Assembly: GCA_011503125.2 (NCBI GenBank)
Contig: WWBZ02000016.1
Coordinates: 3,162,001 to 3,226,000 of the forward strand
Length of the DNA: 64,000 nucleotides
Source of the DNA: Botryosphaeria dothidea
Taxonomy: Eukaryota; Ascomycota; Dothideomycetes; Botryosphaeriales; Botryosphaeriaceae
Reading direction: 5' to 3'
In this document: in pieces, positions 23,675 through 35,800 of the stretch
Numbering within the stretch: position 1 is the stretch's first letter
Layout: the number at the start of each line of letters is the position of its first letter
Position numbers and translations under genes: made by a program
Notes under the pieces: generated by a model
Database searches by the model: none
What the model saw: the letters and a program-made list of their open reading frames with translations, nothing else
Told to the model about the DNA's origin: nothing

Positions 23675-24157
23675 TCAAATGAAGTGTTTGGCCAGGCTCG
23701 CAAGACTCATCAAGCTGCCGAGGTTCAAGCCGTCGCTGCCTCCTCCGTAGTCATTGCCGTACCCGGAGCTGCCATAATATCCGCCAGAGTAGCTCCTGGC
23801 ACCATAGCCGTTAAAGCTCCCACCAAGGCTCCCACCACCGAGCGCGCTGTTCAGGGCGCGCGGCAGGCTGATGCCAAACTGTCGCAGAACGCCGTGCAGA
23901 GCACCGCTGCTCAACAGAGGCATGACGACCATGAAGAACAGCTTGACTGGGTGGCGGCGCGCATAGATGTAGAGCTCGCGCAAAAGCTGCTTGATCTTGT
24001 AGAGCAGGCGATTGATGTAGCCGTCGCGCGGGCGGCGCTTGTAGTAGGAGGAATGCGAATGCGACGAGTAGGTGCTGCCGGCGCGACCCCAGCTCGGCTT
24101 CGAGTAGTAGCCGCCGGAGGAGCTGTAAGGCGAGCGCGAGGGCCCGAACCAACCCAT
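23675..24157 (-). CDS. Small conserved-looking membrane protein with glycine/tyrosine-rich tail
   Basis: A single exon encodes 160 aa from MGWFGPSRSP. The same frame is open to an upstream ATG at 24,310, which would add 51 residues rich in His and Arg; I prefer the inner start because MGWF followed by Ser/Gly/Tyr is typical of short fungal proteins. Order: a Ser/Tyr-rich basic N-terminus, a basic amphipathic stretch (INRLLYKIKQLLRELYIYARRH), one hydrophobic segment (PVKLFFMVVMPLLSSGALHG), a short amphipathic piece FGISLPRALNS, then a Gly/Ser/Tyr-rich tail. One transmembrane helix is predicted by eye. No signal peptide, no recognised domain and no known function. It is divergently arranged with the J-domain gene to the right. 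Confidence 0.7.
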   Translation of the reverse strand: MGWFGPSRSPYSSSGGYYSKPSWGRAGSTYSSHSHSSYYKRRPRDGYINRLLYKIKQLLRELYIYARRHPVKLFFMVVMPLLSSGALHGVLRQFGISLPRALNSALGGGSLGGSFNGYGARSYSGGYYGSSGYGNDYGGGSDGLNLGSLMSLASLAKHFI

Positions 24158-25740
24158 TGTCGGAGCGCGCTGTCTCGTGGTCGGGTAGTGATAGAAGGTC
24201 GAGGTGGAGCGCACGTCACTGGGGGAGTGGCGGCTGAGCGGGACGTGCAGGTAGTCGTTGCGGCGGTGTGGGTGCTTGCGGACGATTCCACGAGGGCGTG
24301 AGACAATCATCGAGGAGATCAGAGCGAGAGAACAATACCTATACGAGGAGGATGTGCGCGGATGCAGCGGGAACCGGTTTGCGCTCGGACAGCTTCGTTC
24401 TCTTGTAGGGCTTTGCAGCAGCTGTGAGTGATGGAGACGGACCGAACGGGACGCACAGATTTCTGCGCGGCAAGTGGGGACGCTCCAGCTGTCAGTGCAT
24501 TTGGCACCAAACCGACGACGTGCAGCTTTTCCGGTCAGACAAGTCTGGAACGCGACCGGTGACTGGCGCGGTGCAAGCGCAGGGAGTCGGGTTGCAGTGG
24601 TGAAGAAGGGTCGCGCACGACACTGGCTCGAGGCCGCGAGGGGCCTTTTTGCAGCTTGGCCGTGCAGTGTTCGCTGACCGCAAGTTGGAGGCTGGGGGGC
24701 GGCCGGTTGCGAGCCAGTGGCAGCCCAGCTAGGCCGTAGGCGGCTTGAAGCTTATGCAGGTCGTGAAGGTTCGCAGGGCAGATCACCACGCGTTCCGCAC
24801 GCCAATCGCGCGTCGCTCCTGAGAGATCCAGACACTCGTCGATCAGCGGCGCCCGGCAAACACAGCAGAATGGATGCGTGCGAGCTATCAGAAGACAATT
24901 TCTGCCTGCATTGGCCGAGTCTCGAACTCAAGCAGCACAGTGGAGCTGTTGTCGTGGTTGGGCGTCATCCGTCGCACGCTCAGCCCACTGCACCGCGGCC
25001 AAGAGCTCCCCAGCAATAGCACCAACGCCCGTTTTCGTCCCGTGTGTCGGCTCCCGCGCCAGCCGTCCAAATGCCAGGATCGCACTTCGCGCCGTTTCCA
25101 CACTCATTGCCACTTCGGGCCACAAGGTTCAGCACGCAGTTCTCTGGACAGACGTGAGGTTGATCCTGGTGGGCTCGTGCTCAACGCTGGGACTCTGGAC
25201 CGCCCTGCTGGAAATCATGAGGCGGGTCGCTGCAGGCTGGACGCTGCTCCTCGGGACGGGGCGACGGTCCAGTCACTGTCTGCGAGAAATCTCGTAGGAG
25301 TCATTTGTGGGGAGCATCTCCGCTGTCGTCTGTGGAACAGAGCATGTCCGGGTAATTTCCGTTGCGTCACGCAGACTGTACGGGTCTGATTCTGGTGATT
25401 TCCTTCAGATTGACACTGATGAGGATGAAATGAGGTTGATGCGTCGTTTCACAAGGCCTGCAATAATGGCAGACCTAATAAGGCTGCTGTGCGCGTGAGA
25501 CTTAGTCAGGAAGGGGAAAGAGCACGTGAAGATAGAGAGATAGATAGAGACCCTGACCGCGCCACGATGTGGCGGTGAAGAATACGTCATGAGCGAGAGG
25601 TGTCCAGACGAAGTCCAGGCAGCCCAGTTCCATCGCTCTCCCGCTCTCTCTATCCAACTCTTCCCCTCAGGTGCTCCGCCCGCCTCCTGATATCCTCAGA
25701 GTCCTGAATTCACCTAGCTCTGCGCTGCTGCCCCGCAACC
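24158..25740. other. Intergenic, divergent promoter region
   Basis: It separates the minus-strand small membrane protein from the plus-strand J-domain gene. ORFs up to 171 codons overlap in several frames and look random. No regulatory motif stands out. Confidence 0.5.
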
Positions 25741-26563
25741 ATGTCTGGTAAGCTTAATTTCCCCGCCTCTCTGGCCCCAACGTAAGGCTAACCTACTGTG
25801 AAGCCCCAGATTACTGTAAGTCTTGATAATCACGAGAACATCATGGCCCCTATAACTCAGTCCTCAAGACAAGATCCTCGACATCCCGCCCAAGGCGACC
25901 CAGCAACAGATTCGGGATGCATACAAGAAGGCCGCATTGAAGCACCATCCCGACCGCGTCCCCGCCGAGTCCCCTGAACGCGCCTCACGGACCAAGCGCT
26001 TCCAGCAGATCAACGATGCTTACTACACCCTTTGCGATCCCGCTCGCCGTCGCGAATATGATGCTGCCCGCACCTACAACAATTACACCGGAGGTTTCGA
26101 TGACAGTGAACCGGAGGAGGAAATCCCCAGACCCCAGGGACAGCAGGGCACGACCCCCGGCGGTTTCCCCTGGTCGTCCTTCTTTGGCGGCAGTACTTCG
26201 AGCTCGGACAACAACGGCGGCGCTTCGACAGAGAACGAGCGCGAGCGCTTTAGTAATGAGCAGTTCGGTAACGTCTTCGAGGAGATGCTGCGCGAGGAAG
26301 GCATGGCGGAAGGTGAGCAGGCACAGCCAACTGGCAAGTTCTGGAGTCTCGTGGGTGGGCTGAGTGGTGGCGCTATGGGCTTCATCATCGCCAATTTCCC
26401 TGGAGCGGTTGCGGGAGCTGTAGCTGGGAACAGACTGGGCGCGGTGCGTGATGCGAGAGGAAAGAGCGTCTACGCCGTCTTCCAGGAGCTGCCGCAGGCG
26501 GACAAAGCCCGTATGCTGAGCGATCTTGCGAGCAAGGTCTTCGCGCACGCTGTGAGCTCTTGA
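25741..26563 (+). CDS. J-domain (DnaJ/Hsp40) protein with glycine-rich membrane-like C-terminus, 6-nt microexon
   Basis: Three exons: 25741-25747, 25810-25815 (only 6 nt, encoding the end of Asp, Tyr and the start of a second Tyr) and 25869-26563, giving 235 aa. Introns of 62 bp (GTAAGC donor, GCTAACC branch) and 53 bp (GTAAGT donor) are standard. The N-terminus becomes MSDYYKILDIPPKATQQQIR, a canonical J-domain helix I, followed by YKKAALKHHPDR with the HPD motif that stimulates Hsp70 ATPase, FQQINDAYYTLCDPARRREYD, a Gly/Ser linker, and a segment GGLSGGAMGFIIANFPGAVAGAVAGNRLG that may insert into or contact a membrane. The product is a class C (type III) J protein, since zinc-finger and CTD regions are missing. 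Skipping the microexon keeps frame but removes the conserved Tyr-Tyr. Confidence 0.88.
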
Positions 26564-27457
26564 GAGGGCTATGGCGGCCAGCGAGATGGTGCACTGAAGG
26601 GGGTTGCGAGCCGGACATGACGAAACGGTTACGATTGTGATATCCCTGGAATTGTTTGCTTGGATATTGGCGTTTTTGCTTGGTATAGGATCTGTTGAGT
26701 GCAGGACAACAGGAGCCGGATTGGTGCAGCAGGACAGCGAGAATAATGCAGAGGCCGGGCCACCGAAATGGACCTAACCCTGTGTTGCAACGTCGTGGAA
26801 CGCCCCTTTCATCATGCGTTGAGGTTCTGCGAGTGCTTTTTCGTGTATGTAGGAAATAGATAACTCTTCACGCGTTTTGAAACCCCGTGGTTTCCTGTGA
26901 GGCGCGCGGCTACACTAGACGGAGGCTCAAAAATCGGGATCCTGGGCTGCGGGCTCTAGACGAAACGCAGCGGATGAAACGCAACGGCTTTGGTTGGGGA
27001 ATGGGATCAAGCTTTTGCTGCGGAACCTTGCTCTGATCGGTTGCGCGCAGAGCGAATGATTCAGGCACACGCCAGGACGCGAATGGTCCGGGCCGACAGC
27101 GCGCCGGGGGCTTCTTCGTCATAGCGAGCGATGCTTGCCCGAGGCCCTGGCCCGCCGCTCTTCTCCAATTCTCACTCCACAAGCTCGCTTCTCCCTTCTC
27201 TGTGTGCGCCCAGAGCCTCTCTCTTTGCTGCCTGTGCTGCTGACACATTGCGCCGCACTTTGCCCGAGTCCTCCCGCCAATTTCCATCTTCCTCCATCAC
27301 CTGCCTCTTCCACCAAGACCTATCCTCCCACCTGCTCGTTTTCTCCCGCTTTCCATGCTCCACAGCCTCACACGCGAACACGCCAGAGTGACTGTTGCCC
27401 TTTAGCCGTCCCCCGTGCCCTGCATTTTACAAGCAAACATTCTAGCAGTCCGCAACC
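26564..27457. other. Intergenic, upstream of the histone deacetylase gene
   Basis: No gene. The 300 bp before 27,458 are pyrimidine-rich (C/T tracts), as is usual for fungal promoters and leaders. ORFs here are Ser/Pro-rich frames without domains. Confidence 0.55.
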
Positions 27458-29412
27458 ATGACGAACAAAACTCGAGTGGCGTACATGTACGACCCGGACA
27501 TAGGCTGCTACGACTATGAGCCAGGACACTGCATGAAGCCCTTTCGTATCCGGATGACCCACGACCTGGTCATGTCGTATGGCCTGTACAAGAGCATGGA
27601 GGTCTACGTACGTTTGACCTAGCGCCATGCGTTCGCTCCATTATACCGAGCTAATCCCCTTGTCATGCAGCGTGCGAAGCCGGCCAGTGCCTTGGAGATG
27701 ACCCAATTCCATACCGACGAGTACATTGAATTTCTCCAACGCATCACCCCGGACGCGATAGGATCCTGCCAGCAAGAGGCCCTGAAGTACGACATCAGCG
27801 GAGATTGTCCGGTCTTCGATGGCCTGTTTGAGTATTGTTCCATCAGCGCCGGCGGTTCTATGGAAGGCGCCGCGCGCCTCAACCGTGGTCGCTGCGACAT
27901 CGCGGTTAACTGGGCTGGTGGCCTGCACCATGCAAAGAAGGGCCAGGCCGGCGGTTTCTGCTACGTCAATGGTAAGTTTCTCTTTAAATTTCTTTTTTGC
28001 CATCTAAGTTGCGGGTTTAGCTGACTGGTGCAGATATCGTTCTGGCCATTCTCGAGCTTCTTCGTGTGTATCAGCGCGTGCTCTACATCGACATTGACAT
28101 TCACCACGGAGATGGAGTAGAAGAGGCTTTCTACACCACTGACCGCGTCATGACTTGCTCATTCCACAAGTTCGGTGAATTCTATCCAGGAACGGGCCAC
28201 CTCATGGATATCGGCATCGGGAAGGGAAAGAAGTACGCAGTCAATGTGCCGCTCCGTGACGGCATCACCGATGAGGCCTACCGTGGAATTTTCGAGGCTG
28301 TCATTTCAGATATTATGAAATGCTTCAGGCCCGAGGCTGTCGTTTTGCAATGCGGTGCCGACAGTCTTTCCGGAGATCGTCTCGGCAGCTTCAACCTTTC
28401 GATGGAGGGGCATGCAAACTGCGTCAAGTTTGTTAAGAGCTTCAAATTGCCTACCATGGTTCTCGGAGGCGGTGGATATAGCATCAGGAACGTTGCTCGT
28501 ACGTGGGCATACGAAACGTCGCAGGCTGTAGGAGACTCGGTTGGAAAAGTGCTACCCTTCAGCGACTACTATGAGGTGCGTTCAAGGAGTGCTAATGCAG
28601 AAGGAAAAGCCTGCTAAAAATCGAGCCAGTACTACTGCCCAGAGTATCTTCTGGATGTTCCTCAGTCGAATATGTCCAATGACAACACTCCGGAGTATTT
28701 GGAGAAAATCCGCTCGACGATTTCAGACCGTCTGCGTACGCTTCCATTCGCCCCTTCGGTTCAGATGCATGATGTTCCGCGCCACGGACTGGGTGGTTCA
28801 GAAGAAGACGATGATATCCTGGCTGACATGGATGCGGACGAGAACATGGATGTTCGCATGACCGAGCTTCAACAGGATCGGCAGGTCGCCAACGACGCTG
28901 AATTCTACGACAGCGATGTTGAGGATGAGAAGAACAAGCATCTCGTCACGCGCCCTGAAGAAGCCGAGGCCTTGGATGAAGAGATGGCCGATGTTGAAGA
29001 CCGCGAGTCTGGCGAGGAAGCGAGCAGAAAGCTAACTCAACCTGAGCTGCCTGCAACCAATGGAGATACCGATGAATCGGAAAATACTCGTTCTGGCAGC
29101 GTCGTTGTCCGCCCTAGCGAAACGTCTGCAGTCGTTCTTGATCACGCCAGCGCTGAAGAATCATCGATATTGCCGGGAACTGGCAACACTACAACCCCCC
29201 CGAGGAGCCCAGAACCTGAAGAGGCTTCGGCAGCTGAGGCAGCTACGGAGGTCACAGACGCAGCAATGGAGGACACATCAGAGGCCCCGACGGCAGCCAA
29301 TGTCCCGACTGAGAGCATTGAACCGACAACGGAGGTGGCTGAAACATCGACGACAGCAGAGGCCGCAGATCCTCGATCTCCGAGTGCAACACCCCCTCGA
29401 GCGACTGAGTAG
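27458..29412 (+). CDS. HOS2: Class I histone deacetylase, Hos2/HosA type
   Basis: Four exons: 27458-27607, 27671-27971, 28034-28575 and 28630-29412, with introns of 63, 62 and 54 bp, giving 591 aa. The enzyme removes acetyl groups from histone lysines using zinc; Hos2 is the deacetylase of the Set3 complex. Catalytic features are present: the GGLHHAKK histidines, [17 protein letters not shown] with the zinc-binding Asp and His, the second zinc Asp in [12 protein letters not shown], and the [17 protein letters not shown] tyrosine. [31 protein letters not shown] and the short N-terminus [16 protein letters not shown] match Hos2 better than Rpd3. After the catalytic domain (to about residue 375) comes a tail of about 215 residues, strongly acidic and Ala/Thr/Glu-rich, much longer than the yeast protein's. 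It is followed by the INO80-subunit gene in the same orientation. Confidence 0.95.
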
Positions 29413-30254
29413 GCTGGTGAGGTAGGGCGGTTGTCTACCAACATTTTGCATTTGTAAGGCGTGGCGTTTGGATACTGGGTAAATTGGCATGTAAGAGTTT
29501 GCATGACTGAGGCGTTCTGGCGATCAAAGCGCAGACGAAAGGGCCACGAAAGATGATCTGATGGGTTGGAGTCTGCATCAGATCCGACGTGGAACTTTGA
29601 GAGGCGAAGGTCACTTATACCCTTTGGAAGTGCGGCATCTGCAGCTGTGAGGATTGCATACGCTTCACAGATTGGACCCGATTGATTTGAGGAGAGATGC
29701 TGGTTCACAGGTCGATTTCTTGCTAAGCATGGTTTATGCGCATTGGAAGGGAACTCTGTATTATGAAGTCTGTAGTTTCCTTTCCAACAATAACTCGTTG
29801 TGATAGGACTAGTGAGACCCCGGCGCGTCGGGATGCTGCATCAAGCTCTATCCTTGGTGAGAGACGTGATTGGACAGTGGACACATTTTCGGGTTGAGTC
29901 AAGGAGGCTGCAGGTTGATAGACAGTAAGCTCTGAGGTGCCTCGCGCTTCCCCAAACGGGCCAAGGCGGTGAGGCAGGAGCGGGCCGAATGTTTGGCCGG
30001 CAGGCGCGGTTGCGGTCTGGACGGCGGCCGCCGCGTCAGGTCGTCGTTGAGCTCCGCGAAACTTGCATTCCTGTCCTCCCCGCCGGCTGTCAGCCTTCAG
30101 CTTTGCTGCGCGCCGAGGTTGCGCCTTCGTTTGCATCGCCGCGTCTACTGAGCCATGTTCTCGTGATTTGTGCTACGATCCTCCTCCTCCAAACCTCAAA
30201 TCGCAACTTTACCGAACCAAGGAGCTCTGCGAAGCTCAGCACCTGAAACCCATC
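29413..30254. other. Intergenic, HDAC 3' flank and IES1-like promoter
   Basis: No supported gene. The reading frame of the downstream gene is open from 30,063, but the residues before ATG 30,255 do not resemble its family. Confidence 0.55.
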
Positions 30255-32866
30255 ATGTCACAACCTCCCACCACCTCAGCACCGCGGTCCGACGAGCCCG
30301 ATCCCAGGAACAGCCTTCGACACGTCCTCGCCGCCGATCCGCCCAACCAAGACATGCCTGACGCGCCCACGCCCGTCAAGGCCGAAGCTGGCCAGCCCGC
30401 CCAGGACGACCACGATATCACCGACGACCCCAAATCCAAGCCCGCCGACGAGCAGCCCATGTATACCGCCACCACCACAACCACGCGCCGCAATGCCAAC
30501 GGCAGCGTCTCCTCGGTATACTCGGGCAACAAGATCCGCCACCTGAAGAAGGAAGATGGCGTGCCGCTCTGGCGCAAGGACATCCAGTACGACTTCCTGC
30601 GTAACGTCTTCGATGACCAGACCCGCGTCTTCCACAAGGTTTCCGACGGCACCTCGGGCCACACTTTCGCCGACATATACCTCGATGCGATGGCCAAGAG
30701 CAGCAAATGCAGCAAGATCCTTAAGGACAAGTTGTTGACGGAGCGCGCCGCCGCCATCAACATGGCCATGGTGTGTCTGCTGGTCAATGTCGGCCGCATG
30801 AACACCACCTTGAACTGTGAGTTGAAGCGCGTGTGCTTGGGCGATAATGCTGACAGCTTCCAGTCTTCCCCGAAATGCGCGCCCAGCTGCGGACTTATCA
30901 CTCGATTCCTTCGCTCCAAGCACACCAGGACCCGAACGCATACAAGCAATTGCAGGATGCACCACGTCTCAAGTCCATCCTCAAGGGCGCCACCGAAGAC
31001 ACCCAGCAGCCAAGCACTATTGAAGAGATCAAGAATACTCCAGTGCCGCGGACCAATCCCGTCAATCTCATCTTCGTCCTCGCGCAATACGCCCCCAAGA
31101 TATCCGAGCTACATTTCTTCCCTCCCAGGGACTTCTTCGACCTCGTTATGCGGAGCGCCCTCAGCTCCGAGAGTCGTGCAAAGGCCTTTCTGTGGCTGAT
31201 GTGGTGGTACCTGGAAAGCGATTTCACGGAAAACGACGCGCTGAAAAATCCCTTCGGCCCAGGTCAGCCAGGAACGGCGGGCGACGCCACTAACGGAATG
31301 CCCATCAAGACACCGCCATTCAAGCATCTTACCGAGGAAGAAGCGTCTCTGGAGAATGTGGACACGGAAGAGGAGAAGTTGTTTGGAGAGGAGAAGCGGA
31401 AGGAGAGAATAGCTATTCTGGCAACGGATATGGCACCCGTGGTTACTGGACCTAAGCGTGGGATCAAGAAGGGTTTCACCAACAATCCAGTCTTCTCCGT
31501 CGCATCGGACGATGGTTCATTGACGCCTGGCAGAGATCATCAATCTCCGGCACCGGGTTCGTTCAGATCAAGCGGCCGCGCGAAAGCACCACTGAAGGCA
31601 TTGCAAGCCGATTATGGTTCTGACACTGATCGCACTCGTTCCGCCAGCCCACCGAGTGTTGCGGGCTACCCGCCTAGGATAACACCGAACATGAGGATCA
31701 ACAATCTGCTCAATGATGATTCACCAGCAACTCCGCAGCCTCCTCCGACCAAGGGCCCTGGCCGAGGCAACTGGGGCCCACGCACGAAAGGCACTCCTTC
31801 CACTGCTGGCGGCAGTGCGCGTCATCCATTCAAAGCACACCTCGACGCCGCATCGCCTTCAGTAGGTTTAGGTTCTAATGGACCGCATGGCTTTTATCTC
31901 CCCCTCAATGGCGCAGATCCCAGTGTCAACCGCAAGCGCCCGCCCACTGCACACCAGATGGCTGTCGAACAACACCGGAAGAAGCAGGTCGACTACATCC
32001 TAGACCGCAAGCTCCGCAACAAGCATCGTGAAGCCGAACGCCGACGCGCCCGCGAAGGCACCTTCTCACGGGCTTGGAAGCGCCTGAAACTGATGCCGGA
32101 CGGCTACGACAGCGAGGAAGAATTCTACGCGGCGGCGGCGCTGGCGGCCGAGAACGGCGTGCTCGATCATTCGCCCGTTCGCAGGCCCATCCTGGAGGCC
32201 ACGCGCCTCGCGGGCCTGACGCCGCTGCCGGGACGGCTCGAGATGGACGACTACGGCGAGGAGATGGCGCACTGGGCGCGCATCTTCCGCCAGACGGGCC
32301 GCCGCCTCGACCGCTGGGAGGGCAACCCTAACGCAGTGCCCGTCAAGAAGCGCAAGGACCGCGCCGAGCGCGAGAAGGAGGCCGCTGCTGCGGCTGCGGC
32401 GGCGGCGGCGGCGGCGGCGGCTCCCGCCCAGCACGACCTCGTCTGGGTCGGCGAGGATGCGGGGGCCGCCATCGCGCCCGGGACTGGGTCGGTCTCTGGG
32501 AAGGGCAGGAGGGGCGGGGGCGTGGGCGCGGGTCGCAGGAAGAGGGCAACTGGTGGTGGTGCGGCGTCGAGCGTGGCGGGGAGCACGGTGGCGGATCCGA
32601 GCGAGAGGGGAGATTTGGATAGCGTGGCGGGTATGGATGTGGGCAGGGAGAGCAGCGCGGTGCCGATGGAGGACGTGGAGGAGGATGAAGGGGTGAGCGG
32701 GGTTGTGCCGACGTCGGCGGCGGCGATGATGCATCGTCGTCACCATGGGGACGATGAGATGGAGGTGGAGGATGAAGGGGTTGAGGAGGGGGATGGAGAC
32801 GGGGATGCGGGGGATGAGAGGGATGAGGGGGAGAGCGAGGAGGATGAGGAGATGGGTGGGGCGTGA
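30255..32866 (+). CDS. IES1: INO80 chromatin-remodelling complex subunit 1 (Ies1)-like protein
   Basis: Two exons, 30255-30816 and 30864-32866, with a 47-bp intron (donor GTGAGT, branch GCTGAC), giving 854 aa. The conserved core, residues about 95-330, carries NKIRHLKKEDGVPLWRKDIQYDFLR, FADIYLDAMAKSSKCSKILKDKL, INMAMVCLLVNVGRMNTTLNFFPEMRAQLRTYHSIPSLQ and SELHFFPPRDFFDLVMRSAL, then the FLWLMWWYLESDF block. From memory these define the fungal Ino eighty subunit 1 family, an auxiliary module of the INO80 nucleosome remodeller. The rest is largely disordered: basic RKKQVDYILDRKLRNKHREAERRRAREG near residue 580, 15 consecutive Ala near 710 and a very acidic Glu/Asp/Gly C-terminus. The start ATG gives a Pro-rich leader. 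Core identity is confident; the gene name is moderately so. Confidence 0.82.
32381..32422 (+). repeat. GCN/GCG trinucleotide run encoding polyalanine
   Basis: Fourteen to fifteen alanine codons in a row, mostly GCG, lie inside the IES1-like coding region. Pure GCG units from about 32,396 make slippage likely, so the allele length may vary between strains. Confidence 0.9.
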
Positions 32867-35800
32867 TGAGAAGATTGTCTGCCGTCGATGCTGTCGAACG
32901 GGAGTGTTTTCTTGTCATCCTCTCTTTCTTGCTCTGCCGTGTGGTTGGTGCGAATGAGTCTTTGGTAAACTTGCTGTTATACCTAATCAGTAAAAAGGAT
33001 GGCGGAGACGACTTTTTCTTCTTCTTCACGAACATGGGGATGGATGGGAGTTGTTGGGTTGGCTTAGGGCAGATCGTTCGTCCTTGTGGACGGATTTGAT
33101 GTAGAGCTGTCCTGTTCTTCTTCACATGGGTAGGTTTTATCTTAAAGATGATATTTTTTTGTTCAGCCAAGAGCGGGTCTTAGATGTTTTTTTTTTGGCA
33201 TGAATGCATTTCTATTCATGCAATTTCGCTTGAGAATTGTGTAGGTGTTTGTGTGTCGGTGTGTCTGTGTTTGAATGAACGTAGTAATGAACTTTTTTTT
33301 TTCTGAGACGGGAGAGTTTGTAAGGGGACGGTGGTCTTGGACTATGGATGATGGTGCGTCCGTATTGTGGCGAGAGAAAGGTTATTTTTGATTCCGACCG
33401 TGACAATTTCTTGGCAGGACATGCGTATTCACATGTCTCAAGTATCTTTCTCATTGGTAGGGGGCTCGGGGATGTGGCTTTTTGTAGCGTTTGCATTGCG
33501 AACGACCGGGTATGGGCTGTTGTGCTGTTGTGTCGTCGAATTTGGCTACGAGCTGACCCCTCTCTTCAGCGTGCGAGCGGTCGGTTTTCCTTGGGACTGG
33601 GTGGGAAAGCCACAATTTCTTGTCCCTTGGGTGCAGGTGTGGCTGGTGGGATTTTCTTGGTGGAGGGGTGCAGGATGGGTTGGCTTTGCTTGGCTGGTGC
33701 TTGGTGATGCGGAGATGCGGCGCGGCAACGATGGTCCTGTGTAACGTTGTATCGAACGTCGATAGAGAGAGTGAGTGTGAGGTGGTCTTCTGTTAAGTAG
33801 CAGTTACATTTAGAGTAGAGGAGGTTTGAAGTGTTTAGAAGGGTGAGAAGATGGGGGAGGATTGATGTTAGGGTTATCGTGTGCCTGGAACCGTTTAAGT
33901 TCGTCCTTTGAGGTGAAGACGATTTCTAACAGTGTTTCCATGTTGAATGTGAGGTATTAGTGCCTAGAAGCCTGATTCTTCATCCATAGCCGTTCCAGCT
34001 TCAAAATTCAGGCTAAGAGAACGCCGCAGGCTTCAACTTTGACGCATGCCATGGCGTGACCAAGATATACTTCTCTTCAGAACAGCATAAACTCGACCAA
34101 GCAAGGAATTGAGGTTGAGTTCGCTCAGAAAGCAACCAAAAATACGTCGAGACACCGCGTATGGCAGTATCCAAAGCGCTTGGGAGGGTTACCGTACATT
34201 TAGGAAACTCGGATTTCATCCTGGATATTTTGACACGAGAGATTTCGCCTGGGTGAGCCTTCCCCAGTGTTCAGATGTTGTGAAAAAGGGGGTAACTACA
34301 CCATGCCGATTCACCAGAGCAGTTGACTCGCCAGCTTCACCACCATGGCACTTGCCAGCCAATAGCTGACTCAGCTTACTCAGGATACAGTTAGCCGATG
34401 AAGCGTTCGCGGTGTCTTTTCCCCGAGGCAACCATATCTCGGTTCGTCACGAGGCAGAGATCGGTCAACCTGAGACGAGCAGTATCAAGAAAGCGCAAGC
34501 ATTAAAAGGCCGCAGGACCGACTCGGTCCGGTCGCTTCGGCTCTGTATAAAAGCAGCTAGCACGGTGAGGCCATGGTTCATTTGGAAAGAAGATCTGCTG
34601 CTCGTAATGTCCATCAACATTGGCACGACGAGTCGGAAGGGTGAAGGGGGGGTCAAGGCGTCGGCTGTGGCCGAAGCTGAAGAGCTTACAATATTGTATT
34701 GAGTGGAGATCTCGGGTATTGATGAGGGCGGTGAGCAAGAACAGAGAGCGCATGTCCGTTGACTAGAGATTTGGATGTTTGAGTAAACTCCACCATACGG
34801 ATAGCAAAGGAAGTGGATTGTTAGCTCAGTACACATACTTTCACGGCAGTTCCTTGGCACCTGCCACCTGCCAAACGTGACAAACGCAGGATCGCACATG
34901 CAGCAAGCAGCGGCCTCATCGGCAACCCGCATGCGTATGCGTATGCGTACCTGAATAGCACTTCGGCCCCAAGCGTCAAAAGCGAGAGCGACGGGGAAAC
35001 TCGTCGAGGCTCATGCACCCAATAACCCCGATTCGCCTATCACCTCGTGAGCTCCCGGGCCCTCATCAAGGCGAACAGGCACGGAAAGCGATGCGGTTCT
35101 TTTGTCCTTGACGTCGAGGTGTCCCCCCACGGACCGGCCCGAACTGCTTCTCTGGCTCCAGTAGGATCAGAACCCCAACAGTTTCGCCGAGAGGATGCCT
35201 CATGCAAAGATAACTAATTTCACTTGCCCGCAGGTTGAATCGACTAGCTACGGTACATACGGTACGATACACAGTCGGGCCCACATTTTGTGGACACATT
35301 CGATTCGCGGAGCCGGTTATACCCGTCAAGTTTCAAGAGGTTGGGGGACGTGGGACGAAAAAGCAACGCGCAAGTGACGCGGATGCGTGCCTGTGGATCT
35401 TCGCAGATAAAGTTCAGTTAGTCCATTACGCTTAGCGTTTTCTGATGTTCCCTGTGGGCTCGCATCCGAGATAAGAATGATCCTATTATTTGCCGACCGG
35501 TAAGGCTGTCGTTGCAACTGTTACAATTCTGTTGTGTCTTCTCGTGCGCGGCATTGTGGGACCTTTGCAGACGTCGGCACGTCGGAGAATAAACTCAGTG
35601 CTGCCGCGGGATGTGGCGTACCCACTCGTGTGATGCTCGTGAGATGCGATAACAGTTGCAGGGACTGGTGTGTCTGTTGGCTGAAAAGTCGACAAAGTCA
35701 AGAAGCAGGTAGTGCGAAAGGTCTAGGGTGGACTCGGGCATCAGCATTGCGGAGTCGAAGGATCTTTGCTTTCCGGAAATAGCATGTTTCATTCACTGGC

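Noticed and set aside
24874..25389. 171-codon plus-strand ORF in the divergent promoter
   Set aside because: Overlaps other open frames, no domain and no codon-bias signal like that of neighbours.
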